Source: Phialocephala subalpina | Lineage: Eukaryota; Ascomycota; Leotiomycetes; Helotiales; Mollisiaceae | Direction of reading: 5' to 3' | DNA: 64,000 nucleotides | Assembly (NCBI GenBank): GCA_900073065.1 | Contig: FJOG01000040.1 | Coordinates: forward strand, 62,001 to 126,000 | In this document: positions 1 through 12,290 of the stretch, piece after piece | How the letters are laid out: each line of letters opens with the position of its first letter | Position numbering within the stretch: position 1 is the first letter of the stretch | Translations under genes and position numbers: made by a program | The notes under the pieces: generated by a model | What the model was told of the DNA's origin: nothing | Database searches by the model: none | Seen by the model: the letters and a program-made list of their open reading frames with translations, nothing else

Positions 1-302
1 AACGCACGTAACAATCTTAGTCTTAGTCTTAGTATGCGTAGCTTAATTGTAGTATATAGAAAAAGAGGTAGAGCGTAGAAGTCAAGAGTTAAGCTCTTAA
101 CTCTCGCGCTCGCCTAATGCAGCCTAGTGCCATATGCAGCCTAGTGCCGCGCGTGAGCACGTGATTATTATTATACCCACAGTTTCCATTGTTCGAGGAG
201 TTGTTCATTTGGTGATAGATCTGCAGCTTGGGCGGGGTTGGAGAGATCGTTGGGAGAGTTTAGACTGTCTAGGAATGGGATCGAACCTGATTCGAAGCCG
301 TT
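1..302. other. Intergenic left edge, short direct repeats
   Basis: No gene is supported here. The stretch begins with three tandem copies of TCTTAG near bases 14-31. Around 117-149 a 14-15 base word (tgcagcctagtgcc) occurs twice in a row. Nothing else is recognisable. Confidence 0.5.
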
Positions 303-923
303 CTATTCAGGGTCCTCGTCTGGTGATTGAGTATTGTCTGCGTCAACTAGAGGTGGTGCATCTGACGCTGCGTTACTAACGACGCTTGACCGCCTCTCTG
401 AGCCATCTTCTGATGAGCTACTCAGGGACATGCGATTCGTCGCTTTCAGAGGCATTGCTGGTGCAGCTGGAGATGATGGAGATCCGTTATCGTTGTCACT
501 TGAAGCTTTCTCCGATGCATTTGAAGAAGAGTTCCTCGACGAGTGCTGGCTTGTGTCATCTGCAGCTGCAGTCTTCTCTGATTCGGCTGAAGATGATTTC
601 CTCGACGATTCCTGGCTGTGGACACTGGCAGCGCCTTCTGATCCGTCCGGAGATCCTTTATTTGAAGGGTCGGGATTGACTACTCTTAAAGGTCCCCTCG
701 CTAGGCTAGAAGAGGATCCGCTACTTGAGGACTGGTGACTGGAGACGCTTGGAGATCTCTCTGAGTTAGCTAAAGGGTAAGACGAACCGGGCCTGCTGGG
801 TGGCGGAGGAATCCTAGCAGTCGTTGGTGCAAAACGGCTGCCTAATGTTGAACAGAGTTTGTAAATGAATTGGCAGAGATCCTTCAATAGAAAGAAAAGC
901 AGGATGAGAATTACTTCGATCAT
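303..923 (-). CDS. Ser-rich protein with N-terminal membrane anchor, hypothetical
   Basis: Single-exon ORF of 206 residues starting at an ATG (forward CAT at 921-923). Residues 1-28 form a strongly hydrophobic segment rich in Ile, Leu and Phe, which can be a signal anchor or single transmembrane helix. The remainder is low-complexity, dominated by Ser, Pro, Asp, Glu and Ala, with repeated S-S-S clusters and several basic-Ser-Ser (KSS, RNSS, RRSS) phosphosite-like blocks, and it ends acidic (SPDEDPE). This suggests a short membrane anchor with a long disordered tail. No family is recognised. The composition could also come from a fortuitous ORF, but the hydrophobic start directly after the ATG followed by a continuous hydrophilic tail argues for a real gene. 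Confidence 0.5.
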   Translation of the reverse strand: MIEVILILLFFLLKDLCQFIYKLCSTLGSRFAPTTARIPPPPSRPGSSYPLANSERSPSVSSHQSSSSGSSSSLARGPLRVVNPDPSNKGSPDGSEGAASVHSQESSRKSSSAESEKTAAADDTSQHSSRNSSSNASEKASSDNDNGSPSSPAAPAMPLKATNRMSLSSSSEDGSERRSSVVSNAASDAPPLVDADNTQSPDEDPE

Positions 924-1776
924 GACTTCGAGTAACGAGAATGTGACGGTAATTCGAAATTTTGTTTACCAGCTCAGTACTTCATGGATGATGTATTATT
1001 CGAGCTGATGGCTGGGTTTCTTACGATGAAGGTCTAGTTGAACACAAACAATGCTGGGAATGAAGAGCGAACGCGGAAGTAGAGGAACAAAGAAAGCTGC
1101 ATCCGGCCACAATGAAATTCCAAAAAGGCCATCTTCGGGGCAGCTGTCGAGTACAAAGCCATCATACGTAACAAAGCCACTCGGTGTCCAACGACAAGAC
1201 TCGGTCGCTTTGCAAGGGTTCTAGGGACGGTTGCGTTGAGATGGGAAAAGGGGGCGATGGCGGGGTAAACGAGTGGCAAAATAGTCACGTGTTTTCTGCA
1301 CGCAAAATCGTTGAGGCTTCGAGACCGTAATTTGGGGAAATAACATGGATAGGACATATAATGATACACTCGCGAGAAAAGTCTCTGTTTGGAGTTGTGT
1401 TCAGCTCGTCTCCTGTGGGGGAGTGTGTGCACTGGCAGCCATCCAAGGATCGCTCAAGCTCCGTGTATCGACAGCACTAACGCAACCTTCAGAACAAGAA
1501 GTGCTACTAAAACTCATGCTAGCGTGCTATGCCACTCAAACTCTTCCTGGGATCCAAAGGTCTTGAATGGTCTCGTCAACTGTATAAGAAAGTGCTGCTT
1601 AATAGACCAAATAGGAATGGCTACTTCAACACAAATGCGAAGACTGCATGGTTTGGACAAAGCGTTGAGACGGGCAAGGACTGAAGACCCAAAGGGCGGC
1701 GAGATCGGGGACCTGGAAGGCCAATAGATGATGGTGGAGAGTAGAAAGAGAGTGTGTGTCCCTCAAACTTTAGCTC
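924..1776. other. Intergenic, no gene seen
   Basis: About 850 bases between two minus-strand genes. The ORFs in it are short, overlap each other on both strands and have no protein-like composition. It probably holds the 3' flank of the membrane-protein gene at 1777 and the promoter of the gene at 303. Confidence 0.4.
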
Positions 1777-3488
1777 TTATGAATATGTTCTAGTTATGTA
1801 GTGTGAGCCGTCAGGTACAAGTAGGTTCGTTGGAAGTAGCGGGGTTTCGTCTTCTTGGCTTTGGATTCGTACTGATTTGAAGGAGGCACCCTGGAGGTTG
1901 TCTTGTACTTCAAACTGTTCCATACCATTGGACCATTCTCCAGTTTGCCTCTCTCCATATAATTCGTTGTAGTGTGGCATCTGTAATCTTGTGTGGCTGG
2001 TTCCGGCATAATTTGGGGAGCCGCTCTCTTTGTGTCCCCAGAACATGCGGTCCTCCCACACGTCGATGAGATCGAGAATGGTTTGCAGATGGCCATAGGT
2101 CGCTGGAAGGGCCCCTACAGGTTTTTCGAGACTGAGGAATGTTGCATAAGACGCGAACACAAACATAACAACGGCAAAGTAAAAAATCTGTGGGGGGTAC
2201 ATGTTCACCCCTAGGAGATAGCCCACGTTGATGCTCAGACCGAAAATCCAATGTGTGACGATCTTGAAGACAGCAAGTACTCTGTTTCTCCAAGTGTCAG
2301 CCTTGAGGCTGTTGTACCTTGCATCTGTCCCTTTCGCTATCACAACAGCTCTGAAAACGTACTTATCTTGCAGAACATCTGCCAAGAGTTCGTCACAATG
2401 AAGAGACAACGTGACAACCGCCTGGAAGGCACATATCAGGAAGATAGTTCCGACCATGCCAGCTTGACCTCGTCTGGATGTCCAGCTTATATTCAGTACG
2501 GAGGTTCCATCAGTACACCTAGCCGCGCTGCAATCATTGAGACTCCTCCCAGAAAACTGCGGGAGAAGTGCCCAACTTTGCCCTAGAATGCCATGCTTAT
2601 TTCCTTTCGCAATCATAGTTTGTATGATCCCTCCCCAAAGCGCTGCAAGTAGAAACAAAAGCCAGATAAACCCAAGAATCCATATTTCCTCAGGGTGTGC
2701 CGTTATGGGTGGTTGCTGGCGACGAAGTGGGTAGAAAGTGTCGGCGGGATCATTACACTGATGAACTGACATCATGCAACGGCCTCGTCTTCTCTGAAGC
2801 TGTCGTGGATTCGTTGTATCGCTAAGGGCGTAAACAAGATCCAGAGGATTGGTACTCCATGTTGGAATTGGAGTTGCTTTCAAGGCCCACGTTGTGATGG
2901 CTGCTTGTCCAAGCAATCCGATGCCGAGGAACAGCAACGCCATTCCTGAGATGTGTACAGTCTTGTTCGCTTCCAAGGGGTTGGTTCCTCGTAGGCGACG
3001 TTTAGAGCAGTGGCAAGCTCTGAGTTCCATCCAAGAAATATTATGGAAGGAGTTGCGTAAGATAAAATAACGCAAATTAGGAATATGCCATTGGTGTACC
3101 ATTTATTAGGTCTCGAGCGCGAGGATTGAGTTAACAGTCGTAGATTGGAGCGGAAAGAAAGCCGATTCTCGAAGTGGAGGCTCCAAGTGAGCGTTGTCGC
3201 ATGGATAGATCCCATGCTTTCGTTCATGAGGGTGACAAGAATGTTGATCAAGAGGGGCAAGATCTCTTTGATGGTTCCGGAGACTATGAACGTCGCTCCT
3301 TCCTTCCGAGAGCCTTCGAGCTGGAGGCAATAGATGCCACTAGAAATTGCAGCCATGCTAGTGAGCCAGGCCCCTGAGAGTCCGACAACGAGGACATTCC
3401 GGGTAAAGTGCGCTCCGTCAAGGTCGTGAGGGAGCCAATGACCAGTCGTTGAATTGAGTTCTTGATCTGCGGATGCCAAATGGGCCAT
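1777..3488 (-). CDS. Multi-pass membrane protein, hypothetical (frame break inside)
   Basis: Two long minus-strand frames make one protein-like reading of about 570 residues. The upstream frame starts at the ATG at 3488 and carries hydrophobic helices near residues 33-57, 68-88 and 136-156. The downstream frame runs from about 3000 to the stop at 1777 and carries four or more helices, then a hydrophilic C-terminus. Together they predict about seven membrane segments, as in many unassigned ascomycete membrane proteins. The frames switch between roughly 2940 and 3000. No GT-AG intron I tried gives the right phase; one extra C in the CCCC run near 2980 would join them. The gene may therefore contain a one-base deletion, an assembly error or an unusual intron. 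An exon upstream of 3488 (open to about 3544) is also possible. Function unknown. Confidence 0.55.
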
Positions 3489-3544
3489 TTCTCACACGCC
3501 TGGAAATCGTTTCGCTCAAGTACAGATACAATGGGTGCCAACAA

Positions 3545-5483
3545 CTCTAAGTTCTAGAAATCAGCTTTATAGAAATTGAATAATTGAGACACCCACGCAC
3601 GTTGTGGCATGCGGACTGGACAGCTTTCCATGGTTGAATCTTATCAGCTGAAAAGTTCATCGGAAACAATTAGTGTTGGCAGAATCTACCACCTTTGACT
3701 GGCTCTCCTACTCCTGCCACCAATATTCGCCATTCTCAATGTACGGGGTCGTGCCGTCCTTGACACAAATGGTGATGAGAGATCCTGGGTTTGGGCTGAA
3801 AAAAAGGTTTGAAATAGAAGTGATAAAACATCGATGGAGTTTCAACAGTCGCCCTCTTGTGAGGCTGAGACGCATACAGAGAAGGAATCAGCGAAAGCAT
3901 AATTGCGTCTTGTTTTGAATTGTCTGCCGAGTCTTTCCAAAGAGTGAAAATAAATGCAAGAGGAACGTGGTTGGGTAGGCCTAGTATGGTTGGTACGCCC
4001 TTCTGCGCAGACTTCATACTTGAGATTTTTCTGTCCAACCCGCGTCTTCACCAAAACTTCATCATCAACGTCGGCCGCAGACGTCCCTTGAAGCTGCATT
4101 CTCCGATCTCGTCGTCCTCTCAAAGTCTCGTTGCAGCAAGTACCTGGTACAGATGCTTCCTTTAGCCAGCCGACTGCGGCCGACTGCGGCAAGCAGATCG
4201 TGAGCATGGCAGAGGATTAATTCTGCTGCCTAGAATCGAGAGGTACCGGTGTAAGTAAATTTGTGAGAATACGAGGTGGAGAAACATCAGTTGACATAAA
4301 ATTGCAGCACAGGTTCCGGCCAGAGTCAACACGATGTGTTCGTTCTTGGAGAAATATCACCAATTCTGAGGCCCTGAGGCACTTGAGGGAGGGCGGTGCT
4401 TGCTCTGACGTCTCGATATGAATCTGAGATCAGCATCTAGGGCCAGGAACCAGCCCACTAAGGTTCAACCTTACTCCGTACTTAGGATCCCCAGATTCGT
4501 GCCGCCAGCCGTGTTCTTGCGCAATCAACCAGGGGCAGTGCATGAAAGGGGGATGATCACATGACTGAGTATCCCATTCTCCACCCTATGCAGCGAAGGA
4601 TTCCCAAGGCAGCAGCTTTGTTCCCATCCTTGAGGCTTGAGGTCCAATTAACCTTATCTTGGTTCAGATCCATCAAGCAACGTGTTTCACGAAGACTCGA
4701 ACAGATGAGAGGTACCCTAGGTACTCCATCTGCATGCAAACGCTGGCCCAACCCCTTTCAAGCTCAGTGCCGTTCTTCTGCTGCTAGCAAGTCAAAATGA
4801 GTGATATGTCTCGTATCTGTGAGGCTAATATGCTTATCAAGGGGATCTGCGAATCCTTCATTGGGATTGATATTGCTTGGCGCGCAAGTGCAGACTACGC
4901 ACAGCCTCATCGCCCAGATTGAACATGGGTATTCTTTCGAAGCAGGGCATTTGACTGGTCAATTCCGTGGCAGCCTTGCTTCGCCGTTCTTTGACATGAA
5001 AAACGGGCATTGTTTACAAGAAGACTTCAAAGGCGATGCAACTCTGGCCCTAAAATTGTGGTGTCAAGCAATGATGTCGCCGCCCGTTTGAGTTGCAGTC
5101 TCGCTTCATTTGCGGAAATTTACTTGGCTGGCAATTGCCAGTAAATGCTCGTCCTACCTTTCACCAAGAACAAACGCAAACAAAATCGAACCTCAATCCC
5201 ACATCATCCTCGAAGTCGATTGTACCAATTGCGCGAGGGCATTGGTAGTCACGGTGGCTCGCCTTCTGTGAACGAAACACCAGAGTTCACAACAAAGAAA
5301 TTCTGCGCCTACCTCATCTACATAAGACCTCCCATCACCTGCACGTTTCCTCCATCAACGATCAACCACAATCCCAGGGTCATTCAATTCCCTGTATCAC
5401 GAAAACCATCGAGTATCGCCGTCCATCGACTCAAATCTATTTTTGCTATGATCACTTAGGTTACGAGTAGAAATCAAGTCACG
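3545..5483. other. Long intergenic region, putative promoter of the ABC transporter
   Basis: About 1.9 kb between a minus-strand and a plus-strand gene, so it should hold two divergent promoters. Short ORFs exist on both strands but none has introns, motifs or composition that support it. A perfect tandem pair of CGACTGCGGC lies at 4171-4190. The last 300 bases before the ATG at 5484 are C- and A-rich, like a fungal 5' leader. Confidence 0.4.
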
Positions 5484-8400
5484 ATGGCGTCCTCCACGAC
5501 CACCCAACCTCGAGGCAAGAGGATCTATCTCCAGACCATTACACTCACCTACAAGAACCTACTTCTCTTCGCAAAAGCCCCGATCTCTACAATCTTACGC
5601 ACTCTCATATTCCCCTTGGCCGTGGCCTTGATCTTTGCGGAGTTGATCCACCTGGGCACGACCTCCTCTGGTATTGACAACAGCAAGTATGGCATTGCGT
5701 CGTCCGCTGCTCCAGTTCGAGACCTCGCGGATGCCATGAGCGCTGTCTCAAAGAACAAGCTCGTCTTCATTCGCAACGGCATCTCAAACGACAGCGTCGG
5801 TCCTATCGTTCAAGGAATATCACAGCAACCAGGGATGCAGGATGTCGAAATTCACAATACTGACAACAACACGGACCTCTTTGATCTGTGCAAACAATCT
5901 ACACAAGGCGCGAGTGACTGTTTTGCTGCTGTCATCTTCATGGCCGTCAATGATACAAACGTGGATTACAGCATTGCTCTAGATGGTAGCATTACAGACT
6001 CCTATGGCTATGGGGACTATCGCACTGACGACTCTGTTCTCTCGAGGCGTGTTCTTCCCTTGCAATGGGCTATGGATGCTCATATTGGAAATTTCTCTGC
6101 TACTACAAAGCCATCGCTTCAACCATTCGCTGGTAGGCCCACATTCTCCTCTCATCTCCTATTTGAAGTACTTGAAATTGCAATGCTAATCCCGAGATCC
6201 CGTGAATAGGTAGTTTCGGTCCCAACAGCTACATACAACCCATCAATCCAGCAACAGATGCCAATGGTCCTCCGTGGCTTTCCCTGGTTGCCTTGTTCGT
6301 GGCACCCATCTTCATCCTGATCTTGATTGGCGTTGTCTACCACCTAGCCACACTGGTTGCAACCGAGCGAGAAACCTCTATGTCCGAACTTATGGCAGCT
6401 CAAGGCGTGACAGTGACCCCGCGACTCTTGTCAACATACCTGTCCTTCTACTTGATCTACTTCCCCGGCTTCTTGGTCTGTTCGATCATCTTGACCCAGA
6501 TTCTTTTCAAGAGAACATCCGACATCCTGTTCCTCTTCATTACCTTGCTCGCCGGCGCCTCGACCATCACCTCTTCACACTTCGTGGCTTCGTTCTTCAG
6601 CAAGGCACAACTTGCCGGCCTGTACACGTCTACACTCTTCTTTGCGCTAGCGCTCATTACACTAGCGGCTTCACTCAAGGATATTCCACCAGTTGGTCAG
6701 ATCACAGGACTATCTCTAGTGTTCCCTCCAGCTACGTGGGCCAACTTCATCGGCGACGTTGCTCTAAGAGAATTCAACTTGAAGGCGTTCTCTCTAGCAC
6801 CAGAACCTTTCGTCCCAGCTACTTTTTTCGAACCGGCCTATCGATTACAGAAGATGAATGGATATCTGTACATCATATTCTTCTTGGTACAAATCTTGGT
6901 CTACTCTGCCGCGACTTATCTTGTCGAGCGCAAGTTGTGGGGCGTCGATAGGAAGTTTGATCGCATTGACGCTGGCAGCGATGTTGCTCTTCGATGTACT
7001 GGGCTGACGAAGACCTACAATGGGAAGCGACGTTGGTATTGGCCATTCGCGAGAAAGGGTGCCCCGCTCATTGCTATCAGCAATTTGGATCTGGAGGTCA
7101 AGAAGGGCTCGGTGACGTTTCTATTAGGACCAAATGGCGGTAAGCAACCCCCATGATGAGCTCCTGGATTCTTGCTATATTGGAGCTTCTCCTAATAAGA
7201 TCGCTTTTCAACGTACTAACATGACGGATAGGTGGGAAAACTACTACGTTAAAGTGTGTCGCTGGTATACAGAGCATGGACTCTGGTTCTCGTCTTGAGC
7301 TCAACGAAGCTGGTGTGGTATTTGGCATTTGTCCCCAGCAGAACGTATGCTTCCCGTCCTCCCCGCAAAGCTGCTCGAACCCCTCACTAACGTTCCCAGG
7401 TCTTTTGGGGTACCCTCAGCGTCGACGATCACATCAAGATTTGGAGACGACTGAAGACTGCTGCCTTCGTTACTGACTTAGATGATGACGACGATGTAAT
7501 TGCCGAATGCGACCTGGTTGAAAAGACTCAAGCTGAGGCCAAAACTTTGAGTGGTGGCCAAATGCGAAAGCTCCAACTTGCAATGGCATTCGTCGGTTCA
7601 TCCAAGGTTTGTTGTATTGATGAGGCATCGAGTGGTCTGGATCCTCTTTCGCGTCGCAATATCTGGAACATCATTCAAAAGGGACACACTCGTCGCACTG
7701 TACTCATGACAACACATTTCCTAGACGAAGTAAGACCACACCCACTTCAATTTGAGTATCAGAGCTAATTTACAACTAGGCCGATGTCTTGGCTGACCAT
7801 ATTGCGATCGTATACAAGGGAAAGCTTGTCTGCGAAGGACCTGGCACATCGCTCAAGGCTCGCTTTGGGGACAACTACATCATTCGCAGCGAATCCGAGG
7901 CCGACGGCGACAGCCTAGTCTGGCGAACCACAAACTCGGCCGAGGCCACGAGAAAGATCTTAGAACTCGAAGCTATGTCGGAGGATGCCACATACAACGT
8001 TGTGTTTCCAACACTTGAACAAGTCTTCTTGAAGGTCACCTCGGAATCAAACACTGCCATCCACGATATTGGCGGCGACGGCATGGTCGGAGAGGAACAT
8101 ACAGATGCGGTCATCGACGAGAAGATCTTCGCTTTGGAGGAAAACCATGCACAAGATATCGATCTGGACGTTGGACATTCGATCGGTTTGGCGAGACAAG
8201 TTTGGACCTTGTTCAAGAAGCGACACGTCTTACTTCGACAAAAGGCAGGATGGATCTCTTATGGTATCAACTTGATCATCCCCATTATCATCTCCGCTGC
8301 GCTTGTTAAATTTCACTATGATTTCAAGTCTCTACAGACCTGCAAGACGAACGAGATTCTCCTTCGCAATGGTTCCGAGAGCCATGACTCAGTGGCGTCC

Positions 8401-10910
8401 GGGGCTCTGAGAATGGCACCTCTCGCTGCCTATTATGAGCCAGGTCTGTACTCATATGACGATACCCCTACCTCATACATTGGTCCACAATCGGAATTCT
8501 CAGGTGCTGTCCAGGACTCGCTCTATCTTTCTTCGCTTATGAATGTTGAAATCTACGACGCAAACACTTACAGACCCTGCGATAATACGTCTTGCCGGAC
8601 CGCTGCAGCTCTGGACACCCGACAGTTCGTCAATGACACGGCTGGCATGGTTTTCGGAATCACCAATTCTTCCAGATACAGCTACAGTGGATTTGGCATC
8701 TTTGCTCCAACTCCCCAATCTGCCACCCTGTTCTACTCGACCGCGAATTATGACTCGAAGATTGGACTTATGATGACTGCTTTCAGCGTTATCACGAACC
8801 GTGTCAGCAATTCAACTACTACAACTGGAAGTGCGAAGATCTCGACAGCGACACTTCGTACAATGGTGCATGCCGAGAATAACGTCAGCTTTCTGTCATT
8901 GCCAATTTCGATCCTGATCGCTCTTGCTTTCATTGCTTCGACGAGTATTGCAGTCATCTATCCGACCTTTGAGAGGATCAATCGAGTTCGAGCACTTCAG
9001 TATTGCAACGGTGTCTCCCCATTCGCTCTATGGCTAGGCTATCTCTTGTTCGATATGCAGCTCATCCTCATTCAATCGATCTTCGTATGGGGGCTTCTCT
9101 ACGCAGGTAAGCCCACTTTCTCTGAGCAAAATCTCCCTTTCCTGTTTGTTTTAAGAGTCACGAATGTCCCAAGACTTTTGAGATTTCCTCCTCTCTTCTT
9201 TTTGAAGGGCTAAAAATGGGAATGCTAACTGCAAGATCTAGGACCCCTTGCGAGGCTTTATTATCATTCTAGTTACATCCTTGGCGTGTTCATCTTGTTT
9301 GGCATCGCGACATACCTTGGTACCTATCTTCTGTCGCTGTTTGTCAAAAAGGCAGCCTTCGCAATCGCTGCTGGGCTTCATGTTCTTCTATTTGTGCTGT
9401 ACATTGTGGCATATGTGATGAATCAGTCCTTCGGAAACACCTCGATGCTGCATTCAACTTATTCCAGAATCCAATACGGACTTGGTTTATCGTCGCCTGC
9501 TGCCAATCTGGCAAGAGGATTGTTCGTGGCCACCAACTCCTTCGAGATTCTTTGCGGCAAATATGGAGATGCAGATACGTCTAATCCGTTTGCCTACGTT
9601 CGATACGGATCAGTGTACTCCAATCTCTTGATCCAGATTGTATTCTTGATTGCTGTACTCTATATCTACGAATACGGAAGTGCAGACTGGGTTCGTCGAA
9701 ATATTACCAATCGAGGAAAACCACAGAGACTTCACTATACCGTCGAAGCAGATGCTGGCTCCGCCAGCGCAGCCCATGGAACAGAAAAGAGTGGTGCTGC
9801 TGCATCGGGACAAGCACTTCAATCGCCTCCGATCCTGGACGTATCGAGCATTAGCAAGTACTTCGGCAAAGTCTTCGCCGTCGAGAACGTTTCTTTCGAC
9901 ATCGCTGCAAATCAAACTCTAGCTTTACTCGGGGGCAATGGAGCTGGTAAGACAACTTGCATCAACATGATCCGAGGCGAGCTCAAGCCCAACTACGGAG
10001 ATATCTTCCTCGATAGCGTTTCCGTGCTTAAGCAACCTCACAAGGCTAGACTTCACATGGGTGTCTGCCCTCAGGATGACGCAATTGACAATCTCACTGT
10101 TCGACAAACACTCATGTTCTATGCAACCGTTAAAGGCCTCAAGAACGTGTATGGTAACGTCGACAGAGTCCTCGCCGCTCTGAATATTACAACCTTCGAG
10201 GATGTGTCAGTCAAGGACCTCAGCGGTGGAACTCGTCGCAAGCTATCTGTTGCAATTGCTCTTCTTGGTAAGAATACTTCCTCAATCTCGTTTTCTATCT
10301 CAATTACAGACACTAACATTCAAATTCATCAGGTAATCCCAGAGTCCTCCTCCTCGACGAACCCTCAACTGGTCAAGATGCCGGCGCCAAGCGTATTCTC
10401 TGGAAGGCTCTGAAGTCCATCTCCGCCAATCGTGCAATTCTCTTGACTACTCACTCAATGGAAGAGGCAGAAGCACTCGCCACTAACGTCGCCATTATGG
10501 GAACCAAGATGCTTGCCAAGGGAACACTCACCTCGCTCCAAACCGAGTATGGCGGAGCATTCAGTGTTCGTGCTGTTCGCGCTGAGGGTGTGAGCCGAGA
10601 GAAGCTCGAGATGATTGTCATGGACGAATTTGACGGCAAAGTCATCGGATATAGTGACAGCCACGGCCAGATATCCTTCAGGCTTCCACATGACAAGAGA
10701 TTACTCGGCACTATCATGAAGAGCATGGAGTCGCTCAAGGGCAAGCCTGTGGAGAGCGAGGATGAAGCTGGTGATGATGTTGGTAGTGGTGCAGCGGCGG
10801 CAGCTAATTGTGTTCAGAAGGCCATTGAGGACTATACTGTCACCGGACCGACGTTGGAGGAAGTCTTCATGAATGTTGCTCGTGAGGCTGGTCATTCCGG
10901 TGTCGTCTAA
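5484..10910 (+). CDS. Full-size ABC transporter, ABCA type
   Basis: Seven exons join in frame: 5484-6132, 6210-7139, 7232-7344, 7400-7729, 7780-9106, 9242-10267 and 10333-10910, giving 1650 residues. The order is TMD1-NBD1-TMD2-NBD2. Each half begins with one membrane helix, a large non-cytosolic loop, then a cluster of helices, which is the ABCA plan. NBD1 has Walker A GPNGGGKTTT near residue 522, a Q-loop (CPQQN), signature LSGGQMRKL near 613, Walker B ending CCIDEASSGLD and the switch His in TTHFLDEAD. NBD2 has Walker A GGNGAGKTT near 1346, signature LSGGTRRKL near 1442, Walker B LLLDEPSTGQD and TTHSMEEAE. Both sites keep their catalytic residues, so both may hydrolyse ATP. ABCA proteins usually move lipids across membranes; the substrate cannot be told. 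Intron 2 splits the first Walker A motif. The start is the first ATG and precedes the first helix. Confidence 0.93.
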
Positions 10911-11526
10911 GCATTCTGGTGTCGTCTGAAGTAGCTGAGAAGCATGAGACTTGAGAGATGTGATCAGTATTAAGTTTTATTTTTGTAATGATTAGATACC
11001 CTTTGCAGTCAACACAGTTGCTCTTCCTACATACTAGAGCAAGAGAAACAATGAATGATAATCGTCAATGGACAATACAGAAGTGGATGCCCTCAAGTGC
11101 GGTCTTTTTCATGCCTTCACCAGCTTCTCCGCTTCACAAAGCGAGCAAAATATGTGTAGTCTTCTAGCCCACATAATGGACAAATTATAATTCAGCCGTC
11201 ACTTCAATCCTATGTATCCTCTTCAACAACAGGAAACAAGAGTTGCTGCTTCAGGGGACTCGACTCGCTGCGCCGCACAGGCGCACAGCGACCTTCCTAA
11301 ATTTGCCTAAGGTTCTTAGGCTGCAAGATGATACTCGGACTTAACGTCTCCTATCAACAATACCAACCTCCTCAATTGTCGCCTGCTTTGTTTACATACA
11401 AATTCAACTCGCTCCCTCGACTGATTAAAAGCAAACGTATTATTCCAAAACACCAAATTGCTGCAGATTCGCGTCGCAGCTCCCCGCATCAGCAAAAACA
11501 ACCCCGCCATCAACGAAAACGCGACA
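10911..11526. other. Intergenic between ABC transporter and 2EXR gene
   Basis: About 600 bases with no supported gene. It holds the 3' flank of the transporter, in which the last few codons (ggtgtcgtctaagc) are echoed just after the stop (ggtgtcgtctgaag), and the promoter of the next gene. Confidence 0.4.
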
Positions 11527-12290
11527 ATGACCTCTCTCACCCAATTCGACCTCTTCCCCGAACTCCCCATCGAAATCCGCCTCAAGATCTGGGGCACAAT
11601 CCTCACTACACCTCGAACCCTCACCATATCCTGTAAAAGAGGCATTACGGACATCAATCGTCGAATCACCGAAGCTTTCATCTGCCACGATCCTCCGCAC
11701 CCTCTTCTACACGTCAATAACGAATCGCGTTTCGAAGCTTTGAACAACTATGGCTATACTCCCATGTTTATGGTAGAGACCAGGGATCGTGCTACGTATG
11801 TGAATTTCGACTACGATACCATCCGCTGCGCGGCGTCGATGTTGGAATACCTAGGCAAGAAAGAAATCAAGGATATCCAGAGATTGGTGCTGGAAGTTGG
11901 GGACGCGGCGTATTTTGGGCATTTTCATATGGATACCATCACCCGGATGGAGAGTTTGAAAGAGTTGACACTGGAGGCGAAAGAAGGGGAAAATTATGGA
12001 TGGAATACAGGGAGGAATACGAGGGGTTCGTACGTGTTGGGGACGATGGAGAGGGTGGTGCATGGGCTGAATAATGATATTGAGGGGGCGAGGCATCAGG
12101 ATTTGGGATGGAGGTGTCCGCGCGTGAGGATTGTGAGGGCGAAGGATGGGGAATTGTTGAAGGTTCTTGAGGGAGGTGCGCTGGTTGAGGGTTGGAAAGA
12201 GGGGTAAGTTCTCTCTTTTCTTTTTTGTCTTGTTTGCGGGAATGCGGGCTAACGACTTGCAGGGACGAGTATCCTGAGCAGTTTCTGTGA
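11527..12290 (+). CDS. 2EXR-domain (F-box-like) protein, hypothetical
   Basis: Two exons, 11527-12203 and 12263-12290, join to a 234-residue protein; the intron is GTAAGT...TTGCAG and the last exon adds only nine residues before TGA. The N-terminus has the hallmark of the fungal 2EXR family: residues near 9-21 read FPELPIEIRLKIW, followed by a TxxPRTL-like segment and a conserved LLHVNNESRFEAL block. The family is large and lineage-specific in filamentous fungi, and its biochemical role is unknown; the start resembles an F-box helix but the rest does not match a known ligase subunit. The downstream half shows the usual alpha/beta pattern ending in a basic-acidic tail. The start is the only ATG that keeps the motif near the N-terminus. 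Family call is firm, function is not. Confidence 0.8.

Noticed and set aside
265..320. Possible tRNA T-arm on the minus strand (GGTTCGATCC-like word)
   Set aside because: The flanking bases do not pair into a T stem and there is no acceptor or anticodon arm.
1034..1432. Minus-strand ORF of 132 codons
   Set aside because: Amino-acid use is not protein-like and no motif or intron supports it.
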